Assembly (NCBI GenBank): GCA_963704535.1
Contig: OY969916.1
Coordinates: 1,922,001 to 1,986,000, forward strand
Origin: G963704535 sp963704535
Lineage (GTDB): Bacteria; Chloroflexota; Chloroflexia; Chloroflexales; Roseiflexaceae
DNA: 64,000 nucleotides
Direction: 5' to 3'
Positions 44,601-52,676 of the stretch are shown here, in pieces. The position numbers and the translations under genes were made by a program. Every line of letters starts with the position of its first letter. Position 1 is the first letter of the stretch. A model generated the notes under the pieces. It worked only from the letters and a program-made list of their open reading frames with translations, searched no databases and had not been told where the DNA came from.

Positions 44601-47600
44601 GTTGCGCGCTGGGCGCAGTCAAGAGCAATATCGGGCACCTGGACGCCGCCGCCGGGGTCGCCGGGCTGATCAAGACCACGCTGGCGCTCCAGCACCGCCA
44701 GCTCCCGCCCAGCCTGCACTTTCACGCGCCGAACCCACAGATCGACTTTGCCAATAGCCCGTTCTATGTCAACACCGAGCTGCGCGATTGGGAGAGCGAC
44801 GGGGCGCCGCGACGGGCAGGGATCAGCTCATTCGGTATCGGCGGCACCAACGCCCACGTGATCGTGGAGGAAGCTCCGGCGCCGCAACCGGGCGCGCCTG
44901 GTCGGCCCTGGCAACTGCTCATCCTCTCGGCCCAGAGCGAGGCGGCGCTGGAGACGGCCACCGACCAGCTCGCCGCGCACCTGCGCCAGCATCCCGACCA
45001 GCCACTCGCCGACATCGCCTTCACGCTCCAGCACGGCCGCAGCCCGCTGGCCCACCGTCGCGTGCTGGCCGGCCAGACCCACGCCGACCTGGCCGAAGCC
45101 CTGGCCGCCCGCGATCCAGCCCGGCTATCGAGCGGCCACGCCGACGGGAGCAGCCGTGAGGTGGCATTCCTATTCCCCGGCCAGGGCGCCCAACATGCCG
45201 GGATGACCCACGAACTCTACCAGACCGAGCCAGTATTCCGCGCCGAGATCGACCGTTGCGCCACGATCCTGATGCCACACCTGGGGCTCGATATTCGCGA
45301 GGTGCTCTACCCCAAAGAACAAGGAACAAAGAACAAAGAACAAAGAAGCGACCAGCCAGACCCTGTACGGCGGCTCCTCCGTGGGCGCCCCGCCGATGAT
45401 CTGGGAGAGGGGGAGAGGGATGGGCGCCCCGCCGATGATCTGGGAGAGGGGGAGAGGGATGGGCGCCCCGCCGATGATCTGGGAGAGGGGGAGACAAGCG
45501 AAGCGCAGAGGGCGGGCTGGAGAGGGGGAGAGGAGGAGAACGGGCAATCTCCAATCTCCAATCTCCAATCTCCTCTCGACCAGACGCAATACACGCAACC
45601 AGCCCTCTTCGTGGTCGAGTACGCGCTGGCGCAGTTGTGGATGAACTGGGGCATACAGCCGCAGGCGCTGCTGGGCCACAGCCTGGGCGAGTATGTGGCG
45701 GCCTGCCTGGCCGGCGTGTTCTCGCTCGACGATGCGCTCAAGCTGGTGGCAGCGCGCGGGCGGCTGATGCAGCAGACGCAGGAGGGCGCGATGTTGAGCA
45801 TCCCGCTTCCGGCCGAGGCGCTGGCGCCCTGGCTGGACGACGAGCTGGAGCTGGCCGCGATCAACGCCCCCGAGCTATGCGTGGTTAGTGGCCCGGTGGA
45901 GGCGATCGAGCGGCTGGCGGCGGCGCTAGCCGCCGAGGGTCTGGAGTGCCGCCGCCTGCCGACCGAGCGCGCGTTCCATTCGCGCTTGATGGATGCGGTG
46001 CTGGAGCCGTTCGCGGCGGAAGTGGCGCGCGTAGCGCTGCACCCGCCCAAGCTGCCGTTTATCTCGAACGTGAGCGGGACTTGGATCACGGCAGAGGAGG
46101 CGACCGACCCGCGCTACTGGGTGCGCCAGATACGGGTGGCGGTGCGGTTTGGGCCGGGGCTGGCCGAGCTGCTGCGAGCGGACGACCATGTGTTGCTGGA
46201 GGTCGGGCCGGGGCGCGCGTTGGGCAGCCTGGCGCGGCGGCAGGCGGGCGCCGAGCGGGTGGTGCTGGCCTCGTTGCCGCATCCCAGCGAGGAGCGAGCG
46301 GAGTCGGCGGCCGTGCTCACGGCGCTCGGCCGGCTGTGGCTGGCCGGTGTGCCGATCGAGTGGGCCAGGCTGCACGCCGGGGCCGCACGGCGGCGGGTGC
46401 TGCTGCCCACCTATCCCTTTGAGCGCCGGCGCTACTGGATCGAGCACCAACCCGCGTCGCTGCCCGCACGGGCAAGCGCCCGGCGATCCGATCTGGCCGA
46501 CTGGTTCTATCTGCCATCCTGGAAGCGCGTGCCGCCGCTGAAGCCATTCAAGCCGACCGGGGAGCAGCGGCGTCTGCTGGTCTTCGGCGACAGATGCGGC
46601 GTCGGCGAGCAGGTGCTGGAGCGCTTGCGCGCGGCCGGCCAGGAGGTGGTCGAAGTGCGGGCCGCCGCGCAGTTCGGTCGGCCGGATGAGCACGTCTATA
46701 CGCTCGATCCGCGCCAGCGCGCCCACTACGACGCCCTGATCGGCGAGCTGCGGGCCGCCGATCGGCTGCCGCACACGATCGTCCACCTGTGGAACGTGTT
46801 CCCAAGCGATGTGCAGCGGCCACCCAGCGAGTTGTTCGATACCTGTCAGGATCGTGGTCTCTACAGCCTGCTGTTCCTGGCCCAAGCGCTTGAGCAGCGA
46901 GCCGTGACCGATCCGCTGCACCTGCTGGTCGTGTCGAACAACCTGCACGCGGTACACTGGGGCGAGCCGCTGGTCGCCGAGAAGACGACGATCGAAGGAG
47001 CGTGCAAAGTCATCCCGCAGGAGTACCCCAACATTCGCTGCCGGAGCGTCGACATTGTGCTGGCGGCGGCCGGGAGCGGGGATGCGACACACCTGGCCGA
47101 GCAACTGCTGGCCGAGATCGCCGCCCCGTCGAGCGACCCGGTGGTGGCCTACCGCGGGCCACACCGCTGGGTCCAGGGCGTCGAGGCGATGCCGCTCGAT
47201 GACGCGGCCGGCGGGCGGGCGCGGCTGCGCGAGCGGGGCGTCTACCTGATCACCGGCGGCCTGGGCGAGATCGGGCTGGCGCTGGCCGAGGAGCTGGCAC
47301 GGGAGATGCAAGCCCGGCTGGTGCTGATCGGGCGTACGGCCATGCCCACGCGGGCCGACTGGGCTGGTTGGCTGGCGGCGCATCCCGACGGCGACCCGAC
47401 CAGTGGCCGCATCCGCCGCGTACAGGCGCTCGAAGCGCACGGCGCCGAGGTGCTGCTGTTGAGCGCCGACGCCGCCGACGAGGCCCAGATGCGTGCGGCG
47501 CTGGCCCAGGCCGAGGCGCGCTTCGGCCCGATCCACGGCGTGATTCACTCCGCCGGGGTCGCCAAAGAGCAAGCGTTCACGGCCATTCAGGCCACCGATC

Positions 47601-48466
47601 GGGGCGTCTGCGAGGCACATTTTCAGCCCAAGGCGCGCGGCCTGTATGTCCTCGAAAAGGTCTTGCAGGGCAAAGCGCTCGACTTCTGTGTGCTGCACTC
47701 CTCGCTGTCCGCCACGCTGGGCGGCCTGGGCTTCGCCGCCTACGCTGCCGCGAATCGCTTTATCGACGCCTTCGCGCAGGAGCGCCGCCGGCAGTCCGGC
47801 GCCATCCCCTGGATCAGTGTCGATTGGGACGGCTGGCACACGCCGGCCGAGGCGGACGATCAGCGCGTGGGGGCGCTGGGGCATGCGGCCATCCTTCCGG
47901 GTGAGGGGGGCGCGGCGTTTACCCGGCTGCTGTCGATCGAGACGCTTCCGCAGGTCCTAGTATCCACGACCGATCTCCAGGCGCGGCTCGATCAGTGGGT
48001 CCACCTCAAGCCCGCCGACGCCGCTCCAGCCGGCGAAACCACCGCACAGCACGCCCGCCCGAACTTGCAGGGCGCCTACGTGGCCCCCAGCACCCCAATC
48101 GAGCAGACGATCGCCGAGATCTGGCAGACAGTCCTTGGTATCCAACAGATCGGGGCTAATGATAACTTCTTCGAGGCCGGCGGCCACTCCCTGCTCGCGA
48201 CGCAGGTTATTTCACGTATCCGTGAGCGCTTCCAGGTGGAGCTGCCCTTGCGTAGGCTCTTCGAGACGCCTACAGTCGCCGAGATCGCGCTGGTGGTGAC
48301 ACACAGCCAGGGGCAAGCGCAGGGCGAGCAGACCACGAAGATCGATCGGGCCGACCGTGGAAACGAGCAGCAGTTGCTGGCGGGCCTCGACCAGCTTTCC
48401 GAGGCCGAAGTCGAGACGTTGCTCAACACGATGTTGGCCGGCCAGGAGACGAAGGGGACGGCATGA
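38669..48466 (+). CDS. Gene 6: glycosyltransferase fused to C-A-PCP-KS-AT-KR-ACP
   Basis: 3265 residues, frame intact. Residues 1-390 are a GT4-type glycosyltransferase (MRILLTMNLPYVPAHGG; DEAFGLVVVEAMLRG with E-x7-E; GGLPEAKLG). A linker and helix LTPEQRALLMLRLKKR precede C (about 460-925, HHIISDG) and A (about 938-1535). The pocket reads D-A-F-I-C-A-A-V-C, nearest to hydrophobic or aromatic codes, unassigned. PCP at about 1555-1625. KS is intact (Cys1814 in TACSTSLVAV, VEAHGTGT, KSNIGHLDAAAG). AT has Ser2338 in GHSLGEY and AFHS, the malonyl type, and carries a large repeat insert (45313-45576). KR has TGGLGEIG, HSSLSATLG and AAYAAANRFIDAF. ACP: NFFEAGGHSLLATQV. The module would add an amino acid and then a reduced malonate unit, giving a statine-like gamma-amino-beta-hydroxy segment. 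The stop overlaps the gene 7 start (ATGA). Confidence 0.94.
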   Translation: MRILLTMNLPYVPAHGGANKGNRVLLEALARRHAVQVVAPALGTPSRVTLPQLRADLAAQGTSVTSAEGVDRFTLHGVEVHAVTEPARLRAHLIEQVRAFAPDWTLISSEDPSQSLLAAALEAHPRRVIYVAHTLSFLPFGPQSFFPSPNRVKLVAQAAAIMSISAFVAQYIRRWGGFDSTVLHLPAYGNGPFPDLGCFDRGYVTLINPCAVKGIAIFLELARRMPDVPFAAVPTWGTTPTDRAALEQLPNVRLLPPADDIDAIFAQTRLLLVPSLWDEAFGLVVVEAMLRGIPVLASTAGGLPEAKLGTDFVLPVRPIERFTDTLDQNLLPVPIVPEQDAGPWQAALRRLLDDRALYEQQSVQARAAAGQFVAGLSAAPFEAFLLRLDAGRPADSAPVVGAPAVGVPASQEPASLPEEIANLTPEQRALLMLRLKKRAATREQQEPAAELITRAPRDGDLPLSFSQQRLWFLDQLEPGSPLYNLFTAVRLAGPLDRPALERSLAAIVQRHEVLRTRFPTVDGRPRQEIAPAQALGILFRDLGVLPAEEREAEARRAALEEARQPFDLGRGPLVRVTLLRIDEQQHILLLTMHHIISDGWSTGIFVREVAAFYTAYATKKSAPLPAQSAPLSAALSAPPEGQSAPLPALPIQYADFAAWQRQWMQGAVQERQLAYWKRQLANLPALALPADRPRPPVQHFQGAACTLTLPAALVEALAEVSRQAEASLFMTLLAAFQALLARYSGQTNIAVGSPIANRNHAQIQGLIGFFVNMLVLRTDLSGNPTFRELLGRVRTVALDAYAHQDLPFERLVEELHPQRDLSRNPLFQVAFTLDNTPDGREGGREGGPNMVLGGLTLSQLAVDNGVAKFDLTLNVWHIGQELLVRMEYNTDLFEDATIRRMIGHFETLLKAITIDPALPVSALPILTEAERQQVLVEWNATAVDAPLDHCIHQLIEAQAARTPDAIAVVYGDRQLTYRALNRRANQLAHYLQGHGVGPDVLVGVCLGRSLDLVIGVLGVLKAGGAYLPLDPTYPAERLQYMLEDAKVAVLLTSQEQRTKLVLSEVEGNKEQKTDRTTERKGVLHTPPADDEGAYRTTPHRTVINLDTEWPTIAQQPADEPFSGVTADNLAYVIYTSGSTGAPKGTMVPHRGTCNLAAAMSRDFELWPERRMLQFAAFSFDASVFEIFSTLAGGATLCLAAPEAILPGPALLGLLRAQAITAVILPPSGLAVLPEAELPALQTLCVAGEACPAELVGRWGGGRRFIDAYGPTEASVCATLTECSGPGKPPIGRPIANTQVYLLDVYMQPVPVGVPGELYIGGAGLARGYLGRPDLTAERFVPNPFAQERLEIGDWRLSGAHSPISNLQSLISNRLYRTGDLCRYRPDGMIEYLGRIDQQVKVRGYRIEPGEIEAALRQHPQVREAVVLAREDTQGERQLVAYVVPNQEQRIKNKEQRSEEQEQRTKLVLSEVEGNKEQTNEKEASQFSILNSQFSGELRQFLRDRLPDYMIPVAFVLIEALPLSPSGKIDRQALPAPGAARPAVDAPFLAPRSSLERMIAGVWRSVLHLETVGVHDNFFDLGGHSLRLVAVQSRLRAELGRDVALLDLFKHPTISALATFLAPDQSADAALTLDAAPRATPQGGPIAIVGMSGRFPSAPSVEAFWALLRDGVDTVTSFTDAELLAAGVDPALLANPHYVKARPVLDEIDRFDAGLFGYSPREAELLDPQQRLFLEVAWEALERAGYAPLQAPGRVGVFAGVALNSYVFNLINRPEVLATVGETQVVISNDKDYLATRVSYKLRLSGPSITVQTACSTSLVAVHLACQSLRLGEADMALAGGVSVQSSQVVGYRYLEGGIGSPDGHCRPFDAAAQGTVGGSGLGIVVLKRLDDALRDGDTILALIRGSAINNDGGHKVGYTAPSVRGQAQVIRAALHQAALDPSTISYVEAHGTGTALGDPIEVAALTEVFGPSTQRPARCALGAVKSNIGHLDAAAGVAGLIKTTLALQHRQLPPSLHFHAPNPQIDFANSPFYVNTELRDWESDGAPRRAGISSFGIGGTNAHVIVEEAPAPQPGAPGRPWQLLILSAQSEAALETATDQLAAHLRQHPDQPLADIAFTLQHGRSPLAHRRVLAGQTHADLAEALAARDPARLSSGHADGSSREVAFLFPGQGAQHAGMTHELYQTEPVFRAEIDRCATILMPHLGLDIREVLYPKEQGTKNKEQRSDQPDPVRRLLRGRPADDLGEGERDGRPADDLGEGERDGRPADDLGEGETSEAQRAGWRGGEEENGQSPISNLQSPLDQTQYTQPALFVVEYALAQLWMNWGIQPQALLGHSLGEYVAACLAGVFSLDDALKLVAARGRLMQQTQEGAMLSIPLPAEALAPWLDDELELAAINAPELCVVSGPVEAIERLAAALAAEGLECRRLPTERAFHSRLMDAVLEPFAAEVARVALHPPKLPFISNVSGTWITAEEATDPRYWVRQIRVAVRFGPGLAELLRADDHVLLEVGPGRALGSLARRQAGAERVVLASLPHPSEERAESAAVLTALGRLWLAGVPIEWARLHAGAARRRVLLPTYPFERRRYWIEHQPASLPARASARRSDLADWFYLPSWKRVPPLKPFKPTGEQRRLLVFGDRCGVGEQVLERLRAAGQEVVEVRAAAQFGRPDEHVYTLDPRQRAHYDALIGELRAADRLPHTIVHLWNVFPSDVQRPPSELFDTCQDRGLYSLLFLAQALEQRAVTDPLHLLVVSNNLHAVHWGEPLVAEKTTIEGACKVIPQEYPNIRCRSVDIVLAAAGSGDATHLAEQLLAEIAAPSSDPVVAYRGPHRWVQGVEAMPLDDAAGGRARLRERGVYLITGGLGEIGLALAEELAREMQARLVLIGRTAMPTRADWAGWLAAHPDGDPTSGRIRRVQALEAHGAEVLLLSADAADEAQMRAALAQAEARFGPIHGVIHSAGVAKEQAFTAIQATDRGVCEAHFQPKARGLYVLEKVLQGKALDFCVLHSSLSATLGGLGFAAYAAANRFIDAFAQERRRQSGAIPWISVDWDGWHTPAEADDQRVGALGHAAILPGEGGAAFTRLLSIETLPQVLVSTTDLQARLDQWVHLKPADAAPAGETTAQHARPNLQGAYVAPSTPIEQTIAEIWQTVLGIQQIGANDNFFEAGGHSLLATQVISRIRERFQVELPLRRLFETPTVAEIALVVTHSQGQAQGEQTTKIDRADRGNEQQLLAGLDQLSEAEVETLLNTMLAGQETKGTA
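40527..40618 (+). repeat. TCCGCTC-rich loop in the gene 6 C domain
   Basis: Repeats of TCCGCTCCCTTA-like units encode SAPLPAQSAPLSA before LPIQYADFA. Shorter relatives occur at 17409, 22603, 32236, 35527 and 50487, always at this loop. Confidence 0.75.
41828..41935 (+). repeat. A2-A3 loop tract with dispersed element and palindrome, gene 6
   Basis: AACAAAG units interrupted by CCTGAGCGAAGTCGAAGGG (inverted form of the dispersed element), then GGGCGTATTGCATACGCCC. Confidence 0.85.
42708..42784 (+). repeat. A6-A7 loop perfect hairpin tract, gene 6
   Basis: A 24-base left arm of GGAGATT units (42710-42733) pairs perfectly with 42749-42772, loop 15 bases. Confidence 0.9.
43001..43149 (+). repeat. 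A9-A10 loop heptamer tract, gene 6
   Basis: Two AACAAAG blocks around an inverted dispersed element (43064-43087), then ATTCTCA units. Confidence 0.86.
45313..45576 (+). repeat. AT-loop composite repeat with 39-base tandem array, gene 6
   Basis: AACAAAG units; the ACCCTGTACGGCGG cassette; three copies of a 39-base unit (GATGATCTGGGAGAGG start) that encode DGRPADDLGEGER; then CCAATCT units. The insert sits between IREVLYP and the ALFVVEYALAQLW motif. Confidence 0.9.
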
Positions 48467-49875
48467 AGCTCTTACTGACGATGAATCTGCCCTATACGCG
48501 TGTGCATGGCGGCACCAACCGCTCCAATCGCGCCCTATGCGAGGGCCTAGTCGCGCGTGGTCACTCCGTGCGCGCGGTGGTTCCGGCGCTCGCCACCCCG
48601 AGCCAGATCACCTACGCGCAGTTCCTGGAGCAGCTTGCCGCCGAAGGGGTTGACGTTCGCTCCCACCCCGATGCCGCCATCCTCACGCTGGCCGGCGTCG
48701 AGGTCCACGCGGTCGGCACGCCGGCTCGGCTGCGCCGATACCTCCTGGAGCAGATCCAGGCTTTCGCCCCCGACTGGGTGCTGGTATCGGCCGAGGACCC
48801 TTCGCAGAGCTTGCTTGAGGCGGCCCTCCAGCTTCGCCCGGCCCAGGTGATCTACCTGGCCCACACGCCGCAGATGTTCCCCTTCGGCCCGGCCAGCCTG
48901 TACCCCGGCCACGAGCGAACCGAGCTGGTGCGACGCGCTGCGGGCGTGGCCGTCATCAGCCAGTTCGTCGCCGATTATGTTAAGACCTGGGCCGGCATCA
49001 CCGCGTTGGTCAACCAGCCGCCGCACTATGGTCCAGGGCCTTTTCCCCGGCTCGGCCGGCCTGACTCCGGCGCCATGCTGCTCATGAACGCCAGCATGAT
49101 CAAGGGGCTCCCGCTGTTCCTGAGCCTGGCGCGCGCGCGGCCCGAGCTGCCCTTCGCAGCGCTGCCGGGATACGCGACGACGACTGCGGATCGGGAGGCG
49201 CTAGGCGCCCTGCCGAACGTCACGCTGCTGGCGAACCGTGCCGACCTCGACGACATCTTTCGGGAGACGCGGGTCCTCTTGATGCCATCGCTGTGGATCG
49301 AGGGATTCGGCGTGGCCGTAGTCGACGCAATGACGCGCGGCATCCCGGTGCTGGCCAGCAACTTTGGCGGGCTGACCGAGGCCAAGCTGGGCACCGACTT
49401 GCTGCTGCCCGTCCACCCGATCACTCAGTTCGAGCCGCGCCTCGACGAGAACTTCCTGCCGATCCCGATCGTCCCAGAGCAGGACTTGGGGCCATGGCTG
49501 GCGGCGCTGTCGCGCCTGGTCGACGACCAGGCGTTCTACGAGCAGCAGTCGGCCGCAGCCTATGACGCGGCCGCCCGGTTCACAGCGCAGTTGAGCATCG
49601 CGCCCTTCGAGGAGTTCCTGCTGCGCCTAGCCGCGGTGCCGCCGGACGAGCGAGTCCCGAGCATGCCGGCACCGATCCGGAGCGACACCGCGCAAAAGGC
49701 GGCGCGGGTCACGGAGAAAATCGCGAATCTTTCACCCGAGCAGCGGGCGCTGCTCATACGCCGCTTACAGCAGCGCAGCGCACGTGGCGAGCAGCCGCCC
49801 GCAGCGCTGCCCCGCTGGGAGCATGCGGAACCATCGCCCGACGCAACGCCGAATGGAGAGGAAGGGAAGCCATGA
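48463..49875 (+). CDS. Gene 7: stand-alone glycosyltransferase (GT4-like) with NRPS-type docking helix
   Basis: 470 residues, ATG 48463. It is a paralogue of the glycosyltransferase domains of genes 4 and 6 (MKLLLTMNLPYTRVHGG; SAEDPSQSLLEAAL; LLMPSLWIEGFGVAVVDAM; GGLTEAKLGTD). The E-x7-E motif appears as E-x7-D. It probably transfers a sugar from a nucleotide-sugar donor to the peptide or a lipid-linked acceptor; donor and acceptor cannot be read from sequence. No signal peptide or membrane segment is visible, so it should be cytoplasmic. After the catalytic part comes KIANLSPEQRALLIRRLQQR, the same helix that joins the glycosyltransferase to the C domain in genes 4 and 6, and then a free, charged end. 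This suggests either fission from a fused protein or docking to gene 8. ATGA overlaps on both sides. Confidence 0.9.
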   Translation: MKLLLTMNLPYTRVHGGTNRSNRALCEGLVARGHSVRAVVPALATPSQITYAQFLEQLAAEGVDVRSHPDAAILTLAGVEVHAVGTPARLRRYLLEQIQAFAPDWVLVSAEDPSQSLLEAALQLRPAQVIYLAHTPQMFPFGPASLYPGHERTELVRRAAGVAVISQFVADYVKTWAGITALVNQPPHYGPGPFPRLGRPDSGAMLLMNASMIKGLPLFLSLARARPELPFAALPGYATTTADREALGALPNVTLLANRADLDDIFRETRVLLMPSLWIEGFGVAVVDAMTRGIPVLASNFGGLTEAKLGTDLLLPVHPITQFEPRLDENFLPIPIVPEQDLGPWLAALSRLVDDQAFYEQQSAAAYDAAARFTAQLSIAPFEEFLLRLAAVPPDERVPSMPAPIRSDTAQKAARVTEKIANLSPEQRALLIRRLQQRSARGEQPPAALPRWEHAEPSPDATPNGEEGKP

Positions 49876-52676
49876 GCAACGGATCACCGCCGACGGGCAA
49901 TCTCTCGTTCGAGGAGAAACGCGCGCTACTGGCACGGCTGCTTGTGCAAAAGGCCGGCGCGCCCAAGCGCTTCCCGCTCTCGTTCGGCCAGCAGCGCCTG
50001 TGGTTTCTCCATCAAATGGAGCCCGACTCCAGCGCCTATAACTTGGTGATCGCGGTGCGCCTCAGTGGCTCGCTCGACATCGGGGCGCTGGAGCAGACGC
50101 TGCGCGAGATTGTACGACGCCACGAGGTGCTGCGAACGACCTTTGCCGTCGAGGACGGTCAGCCGGTCCAGGTGATCACGCCGGAGGGGGCGGTTCGCGA
50201 CGGCGGGACGGTTCGCGATAGTGGGGCCGTTCGCGAACCGCCCCTACAGGTCGTCGATATGCAGGCGGTGCCGGCGGCTGAACGCGAGACCGAGACCCGG
50301 CGGCTGGCGATGGAGGAGACCGATCGCCCCTTCGATCTGGCCCACGGCCCGCTGCTCCGCGCGACCCTGTTCCACCTGGCCGAGGCTGACTATGTGCTAT
50401 TGCTGACAATGCACCATATTATCTCGGACGGCTGGTCCACCGGCGTGCTCATCCGCGAGGTCGCGGCGCTTTACGCCACCTCCCTATCCGCCCAACAATC
50501 CGCTTTATCCGCTCCCTTATCCGCTCAACTATCCGCTCTTCCTATTCAGTACGCCGACTTCGCGGTCTGGCAGCGAAACTGGTTTCAGGGTGACGTGCAG
50601 GAAGCGCAGCTTGCCTACTGGAAAGCGAAGCTGGTGGGCGCACCGGCGACCCTGGATCTGCCGCTCGATCGACCGCGCCCGCCGCTCCAGACGTTTCGCG
50701 GCGCCTCGCAGAGCTTTGCGCTGCCCGCGTCCCTGGCGGCGGCGATCCGAACCCTCAATCATCGTGAAGGTGTCACGCTGTTTATGACCCTGCTGGCGGC
50801 CTTCGACGTGCTGCTGGCGCGCTACAGCGGTCGGGATGACATCGTTGTCGGGTCGCCGATCGCCGGCCGCCACCACGGCGAGACCGAGGCGCTGATCGGC
50901 TTCTTCATCAACTCGCTCGTCTTGCGCTGCGATCTGTCCGGCAATCCGACCTTCCACGAGCTGTTGGGGCGCGTGCGCGAGACGGCGCTTGATGCCTACG
51001 CCCACCAGGATACGCCGTTCGAGAAACTGGTGGAGGTGCTTCAGCCGGAGCGCGACCTGAGCCAGACACCGCTGTTCCAGGTGATGTTTATCCTCCAGAA
51101 CGCCCCGCTGCCGCCGCTGGAGCTGCCTGATCTGACCGTGCAGCTGTTCGACATGAGCGACGAGCGCGCCCAGTTCGACCTGACGCTCACATTGTTCGAG
51201 AGCGATGATACGATCATGGGCACCCTGGCGTATAATATCGACCTGTTCGAGGCGGCCACCATCGCCCGTATGGTGGGCCATTTCCAATTCCTGCTGGAGC
51301 AGGTCGTCGCCGACCCGGAGCGGCGCCTGTCCGATGTCGCGCTGTTGTCCGAGGTCGAGCGCCGGCAGGTCCTGGTGGAGTGGAACGACACCACAACCGC
51401 CTATCCACTCGACACCCCGCTGCATACATTGATTGCGGCCCAGGCCACGCGCACACCCGACGCTGTGGCGCTGGCGTTCGACCACCGAGAACAAAGAACA
51501 AAGAACAAAGAACCAAGAACCAAGAACCAAGAACCAAGAGCCGACGGAGACGCAACACGCAACACGCAACACGCAACACGCAACACGCAACACGCAACAC
51601 CCTTCGACACGGCTCAGGGCAGGCGCAACACGCAACAGTTTTCTCAATTCTCATATGTGACCTACCGTGAGCTGGACCAGCGCGCCAATCAACTGGCCCA
51701 CGAGCTGCGCGCGCGCGGCGTCGGGCGCGAGGTGCGCGTCGGCATCTGCCTGGAACGCTCAACTGAGCTACTAATCGCGCTGCTGGGCGTGCTCAAAGCC
51801 GGCGGCGCCTACGTCCCGCTCGACCCAGCCTTCCCCGCCGAGCGGCTCCAGTTTATGCTCGCGGATGCCCAGGTCGCGCTGCTGCTGACCAGCCGGGAGA
51901 TTGGAGAATGGAGATTAGAGATCGACGCCGCCGGGCAATCTCCAATCTCCATTCTCCAATCTCAGATTATCCACCTGGATGCCGAGTGGGAGACGATCGC
52001 GAGGCAGCCGACCCACGAACCGGACAGCGACGTGACCGGGGAAGACCTGGCGTATGTGATCTATACCTCCGGCTCGACCGGCAAGCCCAAGGGCGTGATG
52101 GTGCGCCATCGCGGCTTGACCAATTTCCTGTGCGCGATGAGCGAGCAGCCCGGCCTGACTGCCGACGATACGTTGCTGGCCGTCACCACACTCTCATTCG
52201 ACATCGCCGGGCTGGAGCTGTATCTGCCCTTGCTGGTGGGCGCGCGGCTGGTGCTGGCCGCTCAGCCGAGGACGCGCGCGACCCGCTCTTACTCCAGCAG
52301 CGCCTGCGCTCGTGTGGCGCGACGGTGCTCCAGGCCACTCCGGCCACCTGGGGGCTGCTGCTGGCCGATGGCTGGGCCGGCGACGCGCAGCTCACCGCGC
52401 TGTGCGGCGGCGAAGCGCTCCCGCCCGACCTGGCCGCCCAGCTTCTCACCCGCACCAAAGCGCTCTGGAACCTCTACGGCCCCACCGAGACCACGATCTG
52501 GTCCACCAGCCAGCTCGTCGGCGCCCAGGCGCTGCTGGGTATCGGCCGCCCCGTCGCCAACACCCAGGTCTATCTGCTCGACGGGCACATGCATCTGGTG
52601 CCGATTGGCGTGCCGGGCGAGCTGTACATCGGCGGGGAGGGCTTGGCGCGCGGCTACCTCAATCGCCCTGAGTTGA
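49872..52676 (+). CDS. Gene 8, segment a: C domain and first half of A domain
   Basis: Starts at ATG 49872 with a helix LSFEEKRALLARLLVQK and then C (49965-51390; HHIISDG). A palindromic element is translated within the C domain at 50187-50249, giving repeated VRDGG and VRDSG. The A domain begins with PDAVALAFDH followed by a long tract (51487-51654), then VTYRELDQRANQLAHELR, VIYTSGSTGKPKG and LSFDIAGLELYLP. Near 52263, after ARLVLAA, one base appears to be missing and the homologous frame moves to segment b; the residues from there to 52676 are out of frame. Confidence 0.9.
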   Translation: MSNGSPPTGNLSFEEKRALLARLLVQKAGAPKRFPLSFGQQRLWFLHQMEPDSSAYNLVIAVRLSGSLDIGALEQTLREIVRRHEVLRTTFAVEDGQPVQVITPEGAVRDGGTVRDSGAVREPPLQVVDMQAVPAAERETETRRLAMEETDRPFDLAHGPLLRATLFHLAEADYVLLLTMHHIISDGWSTGVLIREVAALYATSLSAQQSALSAPLSAQLSALPIQYADFAVWQRNWFQGDVQEAQLAYWKAKLVGAPATLDLPLDRPRPPLQTFRGASQSFALPASLAAAIRTLNHREGVTLFMTLLAAFDVLLARYSGRDDIVVGSPIAGRHHGETEALIGFFINSLVLRCDLSGNPTFHELLGRVRETALDAYAHQDTPFEKLVEVLQPERDLSQTPLFQVMFILQNAPLPPLELPDLTVQLFDMSDERAQFDLTLTLFESDDTIMGTLAYNIDLFEAATIARMVGHFQFLLEQVVADPERRLSDVALLSEVERRQVLVEWNDTTTAYPLDTPLHTLIAAQATRTPDAVALAFDHREQRTKNKEPRTKNQEPRADGDATRNTQHATRNTQHATPFDTAQGRRNTQQFSQFSYVTYRELDQRANQLAHELRARGVGREVRVGICLERSTELLIALLGVLKAGGAYVPLDPAFPAERLQFMLADAQVALLLTSREIGEWRLEIDAAGQSPISILQSQIIHLDAEWETIARQPTHEPDSDVTGEDLAYVIYTSGSTGKPKGVMVRHRGLTNFLCAMSEQPGLTADDTLLAVTTLSFDIAGLELYLPLLVGARLVLAAQPRTRATRSYSSSACARVARRCSRPLRPPGGCCWPMAGPATRSSPRCAAAKRSRPTWPPSFSPAPKRSGTSTAPPRPRSGPPASSSAPRRCWVSAAPSPTPRSICSTGTCIWCRLACRASCTSAGRAWRAATSIALS
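50187..50249 (+). repeat. Palindromic element inside the C domain, gene 8
   Basis: GGGGCGGTTCGCGA (50187-50200) and its exact complement TCGCGAACCGCCCC (50231-50244), with a third GGTTCGCGA copy between. Confidence 0.85.
51487..51654 (+). repeat. A1-A2 loop composite tract, gene 8
   Basis: AACAAAG, ACCAAGA, then six CACGCAA units (RNTQHAT), a CCTTCGACACGGCTCAGGGC element, then ATTCTCA. Confidence 0.88.
51896..51968 (+). repeat. A2-A3 loop hairpin tract, gene 8
   Basis: GGAGATT-type left arm and CCAATCT-type right arm; replaces the palindrome element seen at this position in seven other A domains. Confidence 0.82.

Noticed and set aside
45375..45500. Regular 39-base repeats resembling a small CRISPR array
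   Set aside because: Copies are directly contiguous with no unique spacers, are translated in frame, and no cas gene is near.
51540..51600. Evenly spaced CACGCAA units as an iteron-type origin
   Set aside because: They lie inside an A-domain reading frame, the same units recur in other A domains and no replication gene is present.
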